A DNA stretch of 64,000 nucleotides, from positions 186,001 to 250,000 of the forward strand of contig CANMAW010000002.1 in NCBI GenBank assembly GCA_947495915.1. Direction: 5' to 3'. Below are positions 34,832-43,647 of this stretch, piece by piece; the first letter of the stretch is position 1, and every line of letters starts with the position of its first letter. Position numbers and translations under genes: made by a program. Source of the DNA: Maribacter algarum (ex Lu et al. 2025) (nom. illeg.). GTDB lineage: Bacteria; Bacteroidota; Bacteroidia; Flavobacteriales; Flavobacteriaceae. The notes under the pieces were generated by a model that was not told the DNA's origin, ran no database searches, and saw only the letters and a program-made list of their open reading frames with translations.

Positions 34832-35779
34832 ATGGTAAAAACAACTCAGATTGTTCTTTTAATAGCACCTTTCATTTTGTCGAACAGTTCGTACGATTCT
34901 CAAGAGCTGCCCAAAACATTTAAAGATTGTGAAGGTTGCCCTGAAATGGTGGTTATACCTAAGGGTTCTGTTTATATTGGTTCATATGAAGAAGAAATTG
35001 GCCGTAAGAAAGGTGAACGTAATCGGGTAAAAGCAACAATAAAAAAATCCTTTGCAATAGCCAGAACAGAAGTAACATTAGGACAGTACCGAGCATTTAT
35101 GACTGAAACTAAATACAAATCGAATGTGGCGTATTGGAAAGGAGAACCTCTGGTTGGTTGTAATTATTTTGATGGTAAAAGTTATGGCTATGTTGCAGAT
35201 CATAATTGGCAAAACCCTGGGTATCCGCAACGAGAAGATGACCCTGTTGTTTGTGTTAGTTGGAGTGATGCCAATGCGTATGCTAATTGGCTGACCAACA
35301 AGACGGGTCGAACTTATCGTGTACCTTCAACGGTAGAATTTGAATATGCCTCACGGGCAGGTAGTTCTTCACCATGGTTTTGGGGTACTGACCCTGAAGA
35401 TGCTTGTGAATATGCGAATGTTGGTGATAGGGCATTTGCTGAAAAATTTCCAACACGTGAATCTTTTCCTTGTACCGATGGTTATGTGTTCACTACAAAA
35501 GTCGGTAGGTTCAAACCAAATAGTTTTGGCTTATATGATATGGTTGGTAATGCCTGGGAATGGACAAACGATTGTTTTCAAACCGATTTAACCAGTGCCC
35601 CAGTTGATGGTACATCATGGATAGATAATACAGAAGAAGCTTGTACTTGGAGAACACCAAAAGGCGGTAGTTGGATTAGCGGTATTACGTGGAGTAGAGC
35701 TGCCGTCCGTTCACGTGACGGTGCTGATTATCGCAGTTTTATGTTGGGATTTCGTGTGGCTGCAGTAATAAAAAAATAA
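34832..35779 (+). CDS. Exported FGE/SUMF1-fold protein
   Basis: A 315-residue protein with a hydrophobic N-terminal export segment. The formylglycine-generating-enzyme fold is recognisable by EMVVIPKGSVYIGS (about 39-52), ARTEVTLGQYRAFM, VSWSDANAYANWL (about 138-150), GLYDMVGNAWEWT and the ending GGSWISG...RSRDG...GFRVA. The copper-binding active-site Cys pair of true FGE, expected near the GGSW block, is absent (ISGITWSRAAVRSR). No sulfatase is near. It is therefore more likely another enzyme, binding protein or structural member of this fold, acting in the periplasm. Confidence 0.82.
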   Translation: MVKTTQIVLLIAPFILSNSSYDSQELPKTFKDCEGCPEMVVIPKGSVYIGSYEEEIGRKKGERNRVKATIKKSFAIARTEVTLGQYRAFMTETKYKSNVAYWKGEPLVGCNYFDGKSYGYVADHNWQNPGYPQREDDPVVCVSWSDANAYANWLTNKTGRTYRVPSTVEFEYASRAGSSSPWFWGTDPEDACEYANVGDRAFAEKFPTRESFPCTDGYVFTTKVGRFKPNSFGLYDMVGNAWEWTNDCFQTDLTSAPVDGTSWIDNTEEACTWRTPKGGSWISGITWSRAAVRSRDGADYRSFMLGFRVAAVIKK

Positions 35780-35794
35780 ATTCAAAATAAAAGA

Positions 35795-36517
35795 ATGAGG
35801 AAAATTAAATTAATAAAACTTCTTTTTGTAATAATGTGTTTTATGGTTGCTTTTGCTTGTAAAGATTCTAAAACAACGAAAACAAAAATTTCGGAACCTA
35901 TAGAGAAGATAGCAAAAACCCCGAACGAACAATTGGCAGAAATTATGGCGTTGTGGCCAGGAAGGTATCACAACCACCAACAAATAGAAACAGTTACAAA
36001 AGCTGGTGATAGTGTGTGGTTATTAGATGATACGGGAAAAAATGGATGGTTACAAATTGAATCACATTATATCAAAATAGACAACCCAATAATTGGAGAA
36101 AATGTGCTGTATGTGGAGGAATATAGAGACCATCAACCTGATAGTATTTATCGACAAAGAATTTATACGTTAGCTATTGATTCTACAAATACTATTCGAG
36201 TAAAAATGTGGCCCTTTAAAGATAAAAAGAAGTATATAGGGGCTTGGAAAAATCCTAAGGTGCTTGAAAACCTTACCCTTGAAGAAATTAGTGCTTATCC
36301 TGATAAATGTGATTTAATTGTTCAAAAAGATGGAAATGTTTATACCATGAATATGAACGGTAAAGACTGTGCTTTTGGTAACAGCGTTTTTAATTATCAA
36401 GTTAAACTTAGTAAAGATGTATTTGCTTACCGAGATAAAATCACAAAACTCGATTCCGGTGAACTTGTTTCAACGGCTGCGGGATATCAATATCACAACT
36501 TGAACAAAATAGAATAA
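35795..36517 (+). CDS. CpcT/CpeT-like lipoprotein (copy 3)
   Basis: A 240-residue lipoprotein (lipobox VAFAC, Cys about residue 23). The CpcT signature is complete: IMALWPGRYHNHQQ (about 49-62), NVLYVEEYRDHQPDSIYRQR (about 105-124), and DKCDLIVQKDGNVYTM near residue 170. Membrane-anchored calycin-type protein expected to bind a bilin-like ligand. Gap of 11 bp to the following VOC gene. Closest arrangement to copy 1. Confidence 0.84.
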   Translation: MRKIKLIKLLFVIMCFMVAFACKDSKTTKTKISEPIEKIAKTPNEQLAEIMALWPGRYHNHQQIETVTKAGDSVWLLDDTGKNGWLQIESHYIKIDNPIIGENVLYVEEYRDHQPDSIYRQRIYTLAIDSTNTIRVKMWPFKDKKKYIGAWKNPKVLENLTLEEISAYPDKCDLIVQKDGNVYTMNMNGKDCAFGNSVFNYQVKLSKDVFAYRDKITKLDSGELVSTAAGYQYHNLNKIE

Positions 36518-36528
36518 AGAAAGATTGT

Positions 36529-37530
36529 ATGAAAAAATCGAAATTAAATACGCCATTAGGTATTGGTTCAAAAGCTTTAACCGGCTACATACATACCGCA
36601 ACTTTATGCACCATAGATTTAGAAAAGTATAAACACTTTTATGGCGAGGTGATGAAAATGAATATTGATGCGGTAGATCTTACTGATGAAGAAAAAGAGA
36701 TGCAACGTGCATTTTGGCATATTCCTAAGGCAATTGATTATGATATGTATCATTGCTATAGGCCAACAGTACCTAGTTTGATTCAGTTACGAATCATTCA
36801 TTTGAAAACTGCGACGCCACAAATACACAATAGTTATAGTTCTTATGAAACCGGTACTTTTTCACTGGGTTTTCCAACATCCAATGCGAAAAATATGGAC
36901 AAAAGAATGAAAGCTTTTGATGTTAAAGCAATGGCGCCTATGCAGTTGGGTGATATTGTTAGGGCAGATGGGCAAAAAGGTCAATATCTTGAAACAATTT
37001 ATCAAGGGCCAGATTATTTGCATTGTGTAGGTATAGAGCGCGTAAATTTTCCGCAATTAGCACCTTGTGATCCTGCAGATGGTTTTGGAGGGCCGGGATA
37101 TTCTGCATTCGTTGCAAAAGATTCTGATGCTGAGGTTGCTTTTTATACTGATGTGTTAGAACATTACATTCTTTTTGATTCGGTTTGGGAAGCTGCAGAT
37201 GAAGGTGCTTTAGGAGTGAATGCAAATACTCCATTTCGTTTTTGTGGTATTTATGCTCCCGAAGCAAATCAAAACCACTACCTTCTTTTAGATTTTAAAG
37301 ATGGTAATATGATTGATACTGGTGTACAAAGTTGTGTTCCAAATCAAGGTTTAGGCATGTATTCTTTTCAAACAAGTGATATTGATAGGGTAATGCACAA
37401 TGCCTTAAAAAAGGGTATTACCGTAAAATCTGAAATTCAGCCGGTTTCCGATTATATTTTAGGAACAGGAAAGGCCTGTCTATTGGAAACCCCGAACGGA
37501 CTTTATGTAGAAATTTTTCAACACGACTAA
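36529..37530 (+). CDS. Two-domain VOC-superfamily protein (copy 2)
   Basis: A 333-residue cytoplasmic protein with two VOC domains: about 18-165 (IHTATLCTIDLEKYKHFYGE) and about 190-333 (GYSAFVAKDSDAEVAFYTDV), ending LETPNGLYVEIFQHD with the family Glu. It is only distantly related to the 32463/44792 pair. Possible ring-cleaving, isomerase or binding role. Its stop codon is immediately followed by the next gene's ATG, so the two are translationally coupled. Confidence 0.8.
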   Translation: MKKSKLNTPLGIGSKALTGYIHTATLCTIDLEKYKHFYGEVMKMNIDAVDLTDEEKEMQRAFWHIPKAIDYDMYHCYRPTVPSLIQLRIIHLKTATPQIHNSYSSYETGTFSLGFPTSNAKNMDKRMKAFDVKAMAPMQLGDIVRADGQKGQYLETIYQGPDYLHCVGIERVNFPQLAPCDPADGFGGPGYSAFVAKDSDAEVAFYTDVLEHYILFDSVWEAADEGALGVNANTPFRFCGIYAPEANQNHYLLLDFKDGNMIDTGVQSCVPNQGLGMYSFQTSDIDRVMHNALKKGITVKSEIQPVSDYILGTGKACLLETPNGLYVEIFQHD

Positions 37531-38097
37531 ATGAACGCAACATTAAAAAAATTCGCTGAAATTCTTTGTGGTACACTAGATAATCAAAAACAAATTGATG
37601 CTGAAATTGCTGCCGGAAAGCAAATACACCCCTACGCAAAACATGTAACGGATGTTTGCGACCATCGTATAATAAATAGACCAGAGGGGCATCCTGGTAT
37701 ATATATTTTAGAGGAAAGTTATTACGTTAAGCCAGGGCAATCGGAAACAGAAATTAAACCACTATTTTTTTATATCACGGTAAAAGGAGATAATTCGGTT
37801 TTATTACATTCTATTCAAGTTCCGCTTCATATGAAACCTGAAGAGGTTATTAATGCCAATGACGATTTAGTTTTTGATTTTAACGAATTAGAAATGAGAC
37901 CCTGGGGGCCGGCAGAATATACTTGGCACGAAGACAAGCATTGTTTTACAGTTGATCACGAAGATCCTATAAATGGTATTGTTTTTAGATTGATTGAAAT
38001 TTTGAAAGAGGGTGAGCTATTTGTTATGGAATTGGTTCATAAAGATGGTGTGAAAATCACACCATATGATACTCCCATACATTATATAAAACAATAG
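37531..38097 (+). CDS. Divergent CpcT-like (calycin) protein
   Basis: A 188-residue cytoplasmic protein starting on the base after the preceding stop. LCGTLDNQKQID (about 12-23), VTDVCDHRIINRPEG, and GIYILEESYYVKPGQ (about 57-71) match the order of CpcT landmarks (G-x-x-x-N-x-x-Q, then a basic strand, then Y-x-x-E-x-Y). It lacks an export signal and the later Cys block is absent. It may be a cytoplasmic bilin-type carrier. Family assignment is by motif order only. Confidence 0.5.
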   Translation: MNATLKKFAEILCGTLDNQKQIDAEIAAGKQIHPYAKHVTDVCDHRIINRPEGHPGIYILEESYYVKPGQSETEIKPLFFYITVKGDNSVLLHSIQVPLHMKPEEVINANDDLVFDFNELEMRPWGPAEYTWHEDKHCFTVDHEDPINGIVFRLIEILKEGELFVMELVHKDGVKITPYDTPIHYIKQ

Positions 38098-38099
38098 AT

Positions 38100-39326
38100 A
38101 TGAGCGAAAAACAAACATTTGGTGTCTTATTTGGTATAGCAATTTTAGGCACAATAACCTTGGTAGTTACAAATGGAATGACCATATCAGGTATTGGTGT
38201 CTTTGACACCGCAATACTTGAAGAATTTGGGTTAACACGTTCTGAATTAAAATTTAGAGGCTTAATTAATTTGGTGGCCTCTTCAGTCATTATGCCATTT
38301 GTGGGCGCGACTATTGATCGATTTGGAGTGAAAAAGATGTTAGTAATAGGATTGTTATTTATAGCCGGACTACTCTACTCATATTCATTGGTTCAAGCTG
38401 CTTGGCATATGTATGTTATTCATTTCCTGTTTGCCTTTGCAGTATCAGCTGCAGGTACGTTGGCAGTAATAATCATGGTGTCACAACGGGTTAAAAATAA
38501 GAGAGGAACCGCAATAGGTATAGCTTTAGCTGGTACATCATTAGGTGGTGTTATTATTCCTCAAATAGGATTACGATTGTTTAATAACTTTGGATGGCGT
38601 GGTGCATTTCAATGGGAATCAATTGTACCAGTTTTAATAGCAATTGCGATTTTTATTCTTCTAAAACCTGTAAAATATAAGAATAAGAATGTTGATACAG
38701 CAGTTACAGATGAAGAAACCGGATTAGTTGAGTTTACCATTAAAGATGCCATAAAAACACCTGTATTTTGGGCAATTTGTTTTGCAGGTATTTTTTGTTT
38801 TTATAGTATTCTTGGTATCATAGATAATTTGTTTTTGTATCTAAGTGAACTGAATTTTACTGCGGCGCAGGCTACCAATGCATTTAGTATCTTTTTTGCT
38901 ATAATTCTTGTTGCAAAACTGTCTTCGGGAGTTGCTACTGATTATATTAATGAGCACATGCTATTTAAAATTCAATTGGTGCTAATGATATCTGGAGCAG
39001 CACTTTTGGCAGTAAACTCTGCAGACCTTATATGGCCATCTTTGATACTATTGGGACTAGGTTGGGGAGGTCTTTATACCTTGTTCAATTATATAATTAT
39101 AACCACATTTGGCGTTAAATCTGCCGGAAAAATTGGTGGTCTTATCTCATTTTTTGAAGGAGTAGGCTCAGGTTTAGGAATGTGGTTAACAGCCGTAATT
39201 GCAGATGCTACGGGGTCTTATAGTGTGAGTTTTTGGTTTATTGTTGGTTTGCTGTGTGTAGCTTTAGCTATTTCGTTTTTTATTAAACCCATAGTTTCTG
39301 ATAATAAAAGTATTCCGACTAGTTAA
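38100..39326 (+). CDS. MFS transporter (copy A of a tandem pair)
   Basis: A 408-residue, 12-helix MFS carrier. LEEFGLTRSELKFRGLINLV, GATIDRFGVKKMLVIG (loop 2-3) and YNYIIITTFGVKSAGKIGG-like central repeats resemble OxlT/MCT-type organic-acid carriers. It begins 2 bp after the preceding stop. Followed by a close paralogue at 39378, which shares the order of motifs throughout. Confidence 0.9.
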   Translation: MSEKQTFGVLFGIAILGTITLVVTNGMTISGIGVFDTAILEEFGLTRSELKFRGLINLVASSVIMPFVGATIDRFGVKKMLVIGLLFIAGLLYSYSLVQAAWHMYVIHFLFAFAVSAAGTLAVIIMVSQRVKNKRGTAIGIALAGTSLGGVIIPQIGLRLFNNFGWRGAFQWESIVPVLIAIAIFILLKPVKYKNKNVDTAVTDEETGLVEFTIKDAIKTPVFWAICFAGIFCFYSILGIIDNLFLYLSELNFTAAQATNAFSIFFAIILVAKLSSGVATDYINEHMLFKIQLVLMISGAALLAVNSADLIWPSLILLGLGWGGLYTLFNYIIITTFGVKSAGKIGGLISFFEGVGSGLGMWLTAVIADATGSYSVSFWFIVGLLCVALAISFFIKPIVSDNKSIPTS

Positions 39327-39377
39327 ATGTTTTAAATAATAGGTGAACAATCCCGCAATTCTAAAACATTTTTAAAA

Positions 39378-40610
39378 ATGGCAAATGAAAATTCTTTTAT
39401 AAAGATACTAGGAGTAGCTATTCTAGGAACAATTTTATTAGTAGTATCTAATGGTTTAACCTTATCGGGAATTACAATTTTTGACGAAGCAATTTTGAAT
39501 GATTTGGAATGGACTAAATCCGAATTAAAATTTAGAGATTTTATTAATTTAGTATCTGCAGCTTTACTTGCTCCCTTTGTTGGTGCGGTAATAGATAAAT
39601 ACGGAGCAAAACGATTAATGATTATTGGTTTGCTCGTAATCTCCGCAATGCTATACCTGTATTCTAAGATAACTTTAACCTGGCATGTTTACTTAATTCA
39701 TTTTATTTTTGCCTTTGCACTCTCTGGTGCAGGAGCTCTTGCAGTTTTGATAATGGTTTCAAAACGTGTTACTGAAAAAAGAGGAATAGCAATAGGAATA
39801 GCTTTAGCAGGAACTTCTGCAGGGGGTATTATTATTCCTCAAATAGGAATTCCGTTATTAAAGAATTTTGGTTGGCGTACTGCATTTCAGTACGAGGCTT
39901 TACTACCTCTTTTAGTAGCACTACTATTATTTATTTTTATAAAACCTGTTAAGTTTAAGGAGAAAACAAGTACAGATACTTCTGAAAAAGACAAAGAAAC
40001 TGGGCTATTTGAGATTCAATTTAAAAAGGCATTAAAAACACGGGTTTTTTGGGCTATTTGTATCGTAGGGGCATGTTGCTTTTATAGTATAATGGGATTA
40101 ATAACAAATCTTTTTCTATACTTGAGAGAGCAAGATTTTTCAGTGGTCTCTGCAGGAAATACGCTAAGTGTTTTCTTTATGATTATTTTGGGTTCTAAAT
40201 TGGTTTCTGGTACCATTGCAGAATACATAAATGAACATAAGCTCTTTAAAATTCAAGTGTCTTTAATGGCTTTAGGAGCTTTGTGTATTGCCCTTGATTC
40301 TCCTGTTTTAGTATGGCCGGCCTTAATATTATATGCCTTAGGCTGGGGAGGTCTTTACACTATAATTAACTATATTATTATTACCACATTTGGTGTTAAA
40401 TCTGCAGGTAAAATAGGAGGAATAATTGCAGCTTTTAAAGGCCTTGGAGCCGGCTTAGGTGCTTGGATGACAGGTTTAATATCGGATCAAACAGGTTCTT
40501 ATAGTATGAGTTTTTGGGTGGTAGTAATTATACTTTGTATTGCAATTTCTGTTTCCTTTTTTATAAAACCAATTATTTCTGTTCAAGAAACAGAAAAAGT
40601 AACTTCTTAA
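39378..40610 (+). CDS. MFS transporter (copy B of a tandem pair)
   Basis: A 410-residue paralogue of the previous gene (for example IINYIIITTFGVKSAGKIGG near the C-terminal half in both). The intergenic gap is 51 bp, larger than elsewhere in the operon. It uses more A-ending codons (GGA, GCA, CTA) than copy A, suggesting separate ancestry rather than recent local duplication. Likely a carboxylate or degradation-product carrier. Confidence 0.9.
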   Translation: MANENSFIKILGVAILGTILLVVSNGLTLSGITIFDEAILNDLEWTKSELKFRDFINLVSAALLAPFVGAVIDKYGAKRLMIIGLLVISAMLYLYSKITLTWHVYLIHFIFAFALSGAGALAVLIMVSKRVTEKRGIAIGIALAGTSAGGIIIPQIGIPLLKNFGWRTAFQYEALLPLLVALLLFIFIKPVKFKEKTSTDTSEKDKETGLFEIQFKKALKTRVFWAICIVGACCFYSIMGLITNLFLYLREQDFSVVSAGNTLSVFFMIILGSKLVSGTIAEYINEHKLFKIQVSLMALGALCIALDSPVLVWPALILYALGWGGLYTIINYIIITTFGVKSAGKIGGIIAAFKGLGAGLGAWMTGLISDQTGSYSMSFWVVVIILCIAISVSFFIKPIISVQETEKVTS

Positions 40611-40621
40611 TTTTTGTCCCT

Positions 40622-41677
40622 ATGTTATTAGATATTTTAAAAAATAGAAAACCAGAAAATGTAATTACTGAGACTGAATATGATTATGTTAGACTTAGTG
40701 CTAACGAGAACCCTTTAGGCCCTTCTAAAAAAGTTAGAAAAGCTATGATGGATGCTTTTGATAAAGGGTGTCGTTACCCTTATGAAGAAACAGAAGCATT
40801 GGCAGAACTTATAGCAAGAAAAGAAGGGGTTTCTAGAGCACATATAGTTATTTGCGTGGGTTCCTCTGAGGGTTTAAATGCTACGGGGTTAACATATGGA
40901 GTTAATGGTGGAGAAATTATAACCGCGGATCCTGTTTATGATTTTTTAATGACTTATGCAGAGCGCTTTGGTGCTTTTATTAATAAAGTACCCCTAACCA
41001 AAGATATGCGACATGATTTAGCCGAAATGAAAAGAAGAATTACCAGCCGTACTTCTTTAGTTTTTGTTTGCAATCCTAATAATCCAACAGGAGATCTAAT
41101 TCCAAAAGAGGAGTTACTAGATTTCTTTACTTCGGTATCTGAAAAAACAACAGTATTTTCAGATGAAGCTTATTGCGACTATATAACAGAGCCAGATTAT
41201 CCTTCCATGATTGAACTAGTTAAAGAAGGTAAAAATGTAATTGTGTCTAAGTCTTTTTCTAAAGTGTATGCACTTGCGGGTCTTAGAATGGGCTATTTAG
41301 TTGCTAGGCCAGATATTGCAGCAAGAATTAGAAAAAATATAATGGCAAGGCCAAATATGATGGCAATAGCAGCAATAAAAGCATCTTATGAAGATGAAGA
41401 GTTTTATGCTAAAAGTCTTGCCTATAATATGGAATGTAAACAGTATGTATATAAAATACTAGAAGAGCTTAACCTTTATTATATTCCCTCACATACCAAT
41501 TTTGTTTTCTTTAATTCGGGGCTAGATATTAGGCAACTTCGAGTACAAATGAGAGATAAAGGAATAACTGTTGGGCGTCCTTTTTTACCGCATACAAATT
41601 GGTGTCGTATAAGTATGGGAAACATGGAAGATATGATAAAATTTGGGGAGGCTTTAAAACAAGTTATAAATAGATAA
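40622..41677 (+). CDS. HisC-like class I/II aminotransferase
   Basis: A 351-residue PLP enzyme. The ATG at 40622 begins MLLDILKNRKPENVI and leads into LSANENPLGPSKKV, the typical HisC-like start. An upstream in-frame start would overlap the MFS gene. NPNNPTG (about 155-161), SDEAYCDY and the PLP Lys in SKSFSKVYALAGLR (about 212-225) are intact. It exchanges amino groups between an amino acid and a 2-oxoacid. No histidine genes are near, so it probably acts on a pathway oxoacid. It is the last gene before the strong palindromic terminator. Confidence 0.9.
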   Translation: MLLDILKNRKPENVITETEYDYVRLSANENPLGPSKKVRKAMMDAFDKGCRYPYEETEALAELIARKEGVSRAHIVICVGSSEGLNATGLTYGVNGGEIITADPVYDFLMTYAERFGAFINKVPLTKDMRHDLAEMKRRITSRTSLVFVCNPNNPTGDLIPKEELLDFFTSVSEKTTVFSDEAYCDYITEPDYPSMIELVKEGKNVIVSKSFSKVYALAGLRMGYLVARPDIAARIRKNIMARPNMMAIAAIKASYEDEEFYAKSLAYNMECKQYVYKILEELNLYYIPSHTNFVFFNSGLDIRQLRVQMRDKGITVGRPFLPHTNWCRISMGNMEDMIKFGEALKQVINR

Positions 41678-41697
41678 CCAATAGAATAATCCCTAAA

Positions 41698-41745
41698 AAA
41701 ATAAGGCAATAAATAGCTTTTAAAAGCTATTTATTGCCTTATTTT
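41698..41745. terminator. Perfect 48-bp palindrome, bidirectional terminator
   Basis: Positions 41698-41721 are the exact reverse complement of 41722-41745. The core is ATAAGGCAATAAATAGC and its complement around TTTTAAAA, with A-run and T-run flanks on both sides. It lies between the convergent aminotransferase and RidA genes and should end both transcripts. It is unusually long and perfect for a terminator. Confidence 0.85.
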
Positions 41746-41762
41746 ATGTGTATAAGTAAATA

Positions 41763-42308
41763 TTATTCTTTAATTTGAACAATCATTTCTATTTCGCATG
41801 CCCCATTAAAAGGAATTGCTGCCATACCCACGGCAGACCTGGCATGTAAACCTCGTTCACCAAAAACTTCAAACATTAAATCAGAAAATCCATTCATCAC
41901 TTGGGATTGATCTGTGAAATTAGGGTCAGAATTTACCATTCCCAATACTTTTACGATTTTCTCTACTTTGTTTAAGTCTCCCAAATACAACTTTAAAGTA
42001 GATAAATGATTAATACCAACAAGTCGAGCGGCATCATAGCCTTCTTCAACAGTTAAATCCTTACCTAGTTTGCCTGTGTAATTTTTGGTTTTAGAGAAAG
42101 GCAAATTTCCAGATAAATATAGCATGTTGCCACTTTTTACAGCTAATGATATTTTAAAAGTTTTAGGTTCTTTAGGCTCGGTTAATTCTATTCCTAGCTC
42201 ATTTAATCGTTCTTCTATATCATAATCATACAAATCATTTATAGAAGATTCTTGGGCATTAGAGAATGTTACTCCCACAAAAAATAATAACAAGATGGCC
42301 TTTTTCAT
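41763..42308 (-). CDS. Exported RidA/YjgF-family protein
   Basis: A 181-residue protein. The start at 42308 gives a clean Sec signal (KKAILLLFFVGVTFSNAQ). Longer in-frame starts run into the preceding gene and are rejected. The RidA core (about 50-180) includes YLSGNLPF, EEGYDAARLVGINHL, and ARSAVGMAAIPFNGACEIEM with the conserved Arg that binds the substrate carboxylate. RidA hydrolyses reactive enamines/imines to ketones and ammonia. Most are cytoplasmic, so export is notable. Amine-oxidase-type enzymes on the same transcript could generate imines. Last gene of the 51252-41763 operon. Confidence 0.85.
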   Translation of the reverse strand: MKKAILLLFFVGVTFSNAQESSINDLYDYDIEERLNELGIELTEPKEPKTFKISLAVKSGNMLYLSGNLPFSKTKNYTGKLGKDLTVEEGYDAARLVGINHLSTLKLYLGDLNKVEKIVKVLGMVNSDPNFTDQSQVMNGFSDLMFEVFGERGLHARSAVGMAAIPFNGACEIEMIVQIKE

Positions 42309-42318
42309 AATTTTTAAT

Positions 42319-43170
42319 TTACTCACTAATATTAGTTGCAATAGTTTTATTGTTTCTAGACCATTCGCTCCAAGAACCAACATAAAGATTTGGAATTTCA
42401 AGATTTGCATGGGCCATTGCTAAAAGGGTATGACAAGCTGTAACTCCAGAACCGCAATGTACTGTTACATTTTCCATAGGTTTTGACCCAATTATTTTTT
42501 CATATTTCTCTTTTAAAATAGAAGGTTCTAGATATAGTCCGTTTTCATCTAAATTAGTGCTAGTAAAAGGAATATTGGTTGCCCCAGGAATATGTCCGGC
42601 AATTAAATCTATTGGTTCTACTTCTCCGTTATACCTTTCTTTTGCCCTAACATCTATTACAAGATAATCGTTGTCTTGAGAAATTTTCTCTACCTCGTTC
42701 ATTGTTTTCATTGGTAGCTTCCAGTTAGCTATAGAATAAGGAGCTACTTTGGCAGGTGTTTCTTTGCCAGAACTAGTAGGGTAACCAACTCTTAAGGCTT
42801 CTTTTAAGCCACCATTTAATACTTGTACTTTTTCGTGACCAATAGCAGTTAGCATCCACCATAATCGGGCAGAAGCAATAGCAGCACTTTTATCATCATA
42901 AATTACAATATGATTATCTGGAGAAATACCTAAATTGGTTAATATTTTTGAGAACTTTTCTATACTTGGTAATGGGTGTCTTCCACCATTTGCAAAATTT
43001 TCTTTTATATCAGACAAGTCGTTGTTTAAGTGTACATGTAAGGCACCTTTTAAATGGTTTTCTAGATAGGTTGCCGTTATATCTTTTCCCATTCTAGTAT
43101 CTATGAGTACTAGGTTTTTATTTTCTTGAAGGCCTATAAGCTCATTCGCAGATATTAATGGTTTCATCAT
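42319..43170 (-). CDS. Two-domain rhodanese (thiosulfate/3-mercaptopyruvate sulfurtransferase)
   Basis: A 283-residue sulfurtransferase with an inactive N-terminal rhodanese domain (about 1-140) and a catalytic C-terminal one. The active-site loop HCGSGVTAC (about 238-246) contains the persulfide Cys and resembles the C-G-S-G-V-T loop of mercaptopyruvate sulfurtransferases. No signal peptide. Its place in the pathway is unclear. A thioether or cysteine-conjugated compound (phycobilins are thioether-linked to Cys) would be one rationale, but that is speculation. An alternative start is the second Met. Confidence 0.88.
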   Translation of the reverse strand: MMKPLISANELIGLQENKNLVLIDTRMGKDITATYLENHLKGALHVHLNNDLSDIKENFANGGRHPLPSIEKFSKILTNLGISPDNHIVIYDDKSAAIASARLWWMLTAIGHEKVQVLNGGLKEALRVGYPTSSGKETPAKVAPYSIANWKLPMKTMNEVEKISQDNDYLVIDVRAKERYNGEVEPIDLIAGHIPGATNIPFTSTNLDENGLYLEPSILKEKYEKIIGSKPMENVTVHCGSGVTACHTLLAMAHANLEIPNLYVGSWSEWSRNNKTIATNISE

Positions 43171-43188
43171 GTTTTTAGGATTTAAGGT

Positions 43189-43623
43189 TTATTTCTCCAT
43201 CAATTGGTATAGAACTATTAAGTGTCCATCAAAATCTACAAATGCTTGTTCTATAAAAGTTGCATAATCGTTTTCATCTGTTTTAATATCCGTAGTTTTT
43301 AATCCTAAAGCCTTTATTTTTGCAATTACATCGCTTAAATTGTCCACTTTAATTACAGATGCAGTCATATGTATGCCTTCTTGTTTTGGTAGAGGTATAC
43401 CCTTAATTTCAGTTAGTGCAAATGTTCGCTCTTGGGTAGGGCTATCCATGGTGGCAAAATTTAAATCGGCTTCATTTGGAATATTAAATACGGGATAAGA
43501 GAAAGAGTCTTTCTCTGAAGGTTCAATATAATTAATAGTGAAACCTAAAATGTCTCTATAAATGCTAAGAGAACGTTCTAAATCTGCAACACAAAGGGTA
43601 ATTCTTTTATATAATAATGACAT
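43189..43623 (-). CDS. Single-domain VOC/glyoxalase-like protein
   Basis: A 144-residue VOC protein. RITLCVADLERSLSIYRDIL (about 7-26) and the ending AFVDFDGHLIVLYQLMEK mark the two beta-alpha-beta-beta-beta units. It does not carry the longer signature of methylmalonyl-CoA epimerase, so it should not be counted as the missing epimerase. Cytoplasmic. Role unknown. Confidence 0.78.
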   Translation of the reverse strand: MSLLYKRITLCVADLERSLSIYRDILGFTINYIEPSEKDSFSYPVFNIPNEADLNFATMDSPTQERTFALTEIKGIPLPKQEGIHMTASVIKVDNLSDVIAKIKALGLKTTDIKTDENDYATFIEQAFVDFDGHLIVLYQLMEK

Positions 43624-43647
43624 ACTATTTTCTTTTAGTGAATATTT

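Noticed and set aside
34832-35779. Sulfatase-activating enzyme with a sulfated-glycan locus
   Set aside because: No sulfatase gene in the window and the FGE active-site cysteines are missing.
36529-37530. 4-hydroxyphenylpyruvate dioxygenase or other aromatic extradiol dioxygenase
   Set aside because: The two-domain VOC layout is similar, but the C-terminal metal-site sequences are not those of HPPD and no other aromatic-catabolic gene is present.
43189-43623. Methylmalonyl-CoA epimerase
   Set aside because: A single VOC domain of suitable size, but the motifs are of general glyoxalase type and the gene is far from the mutase operon.
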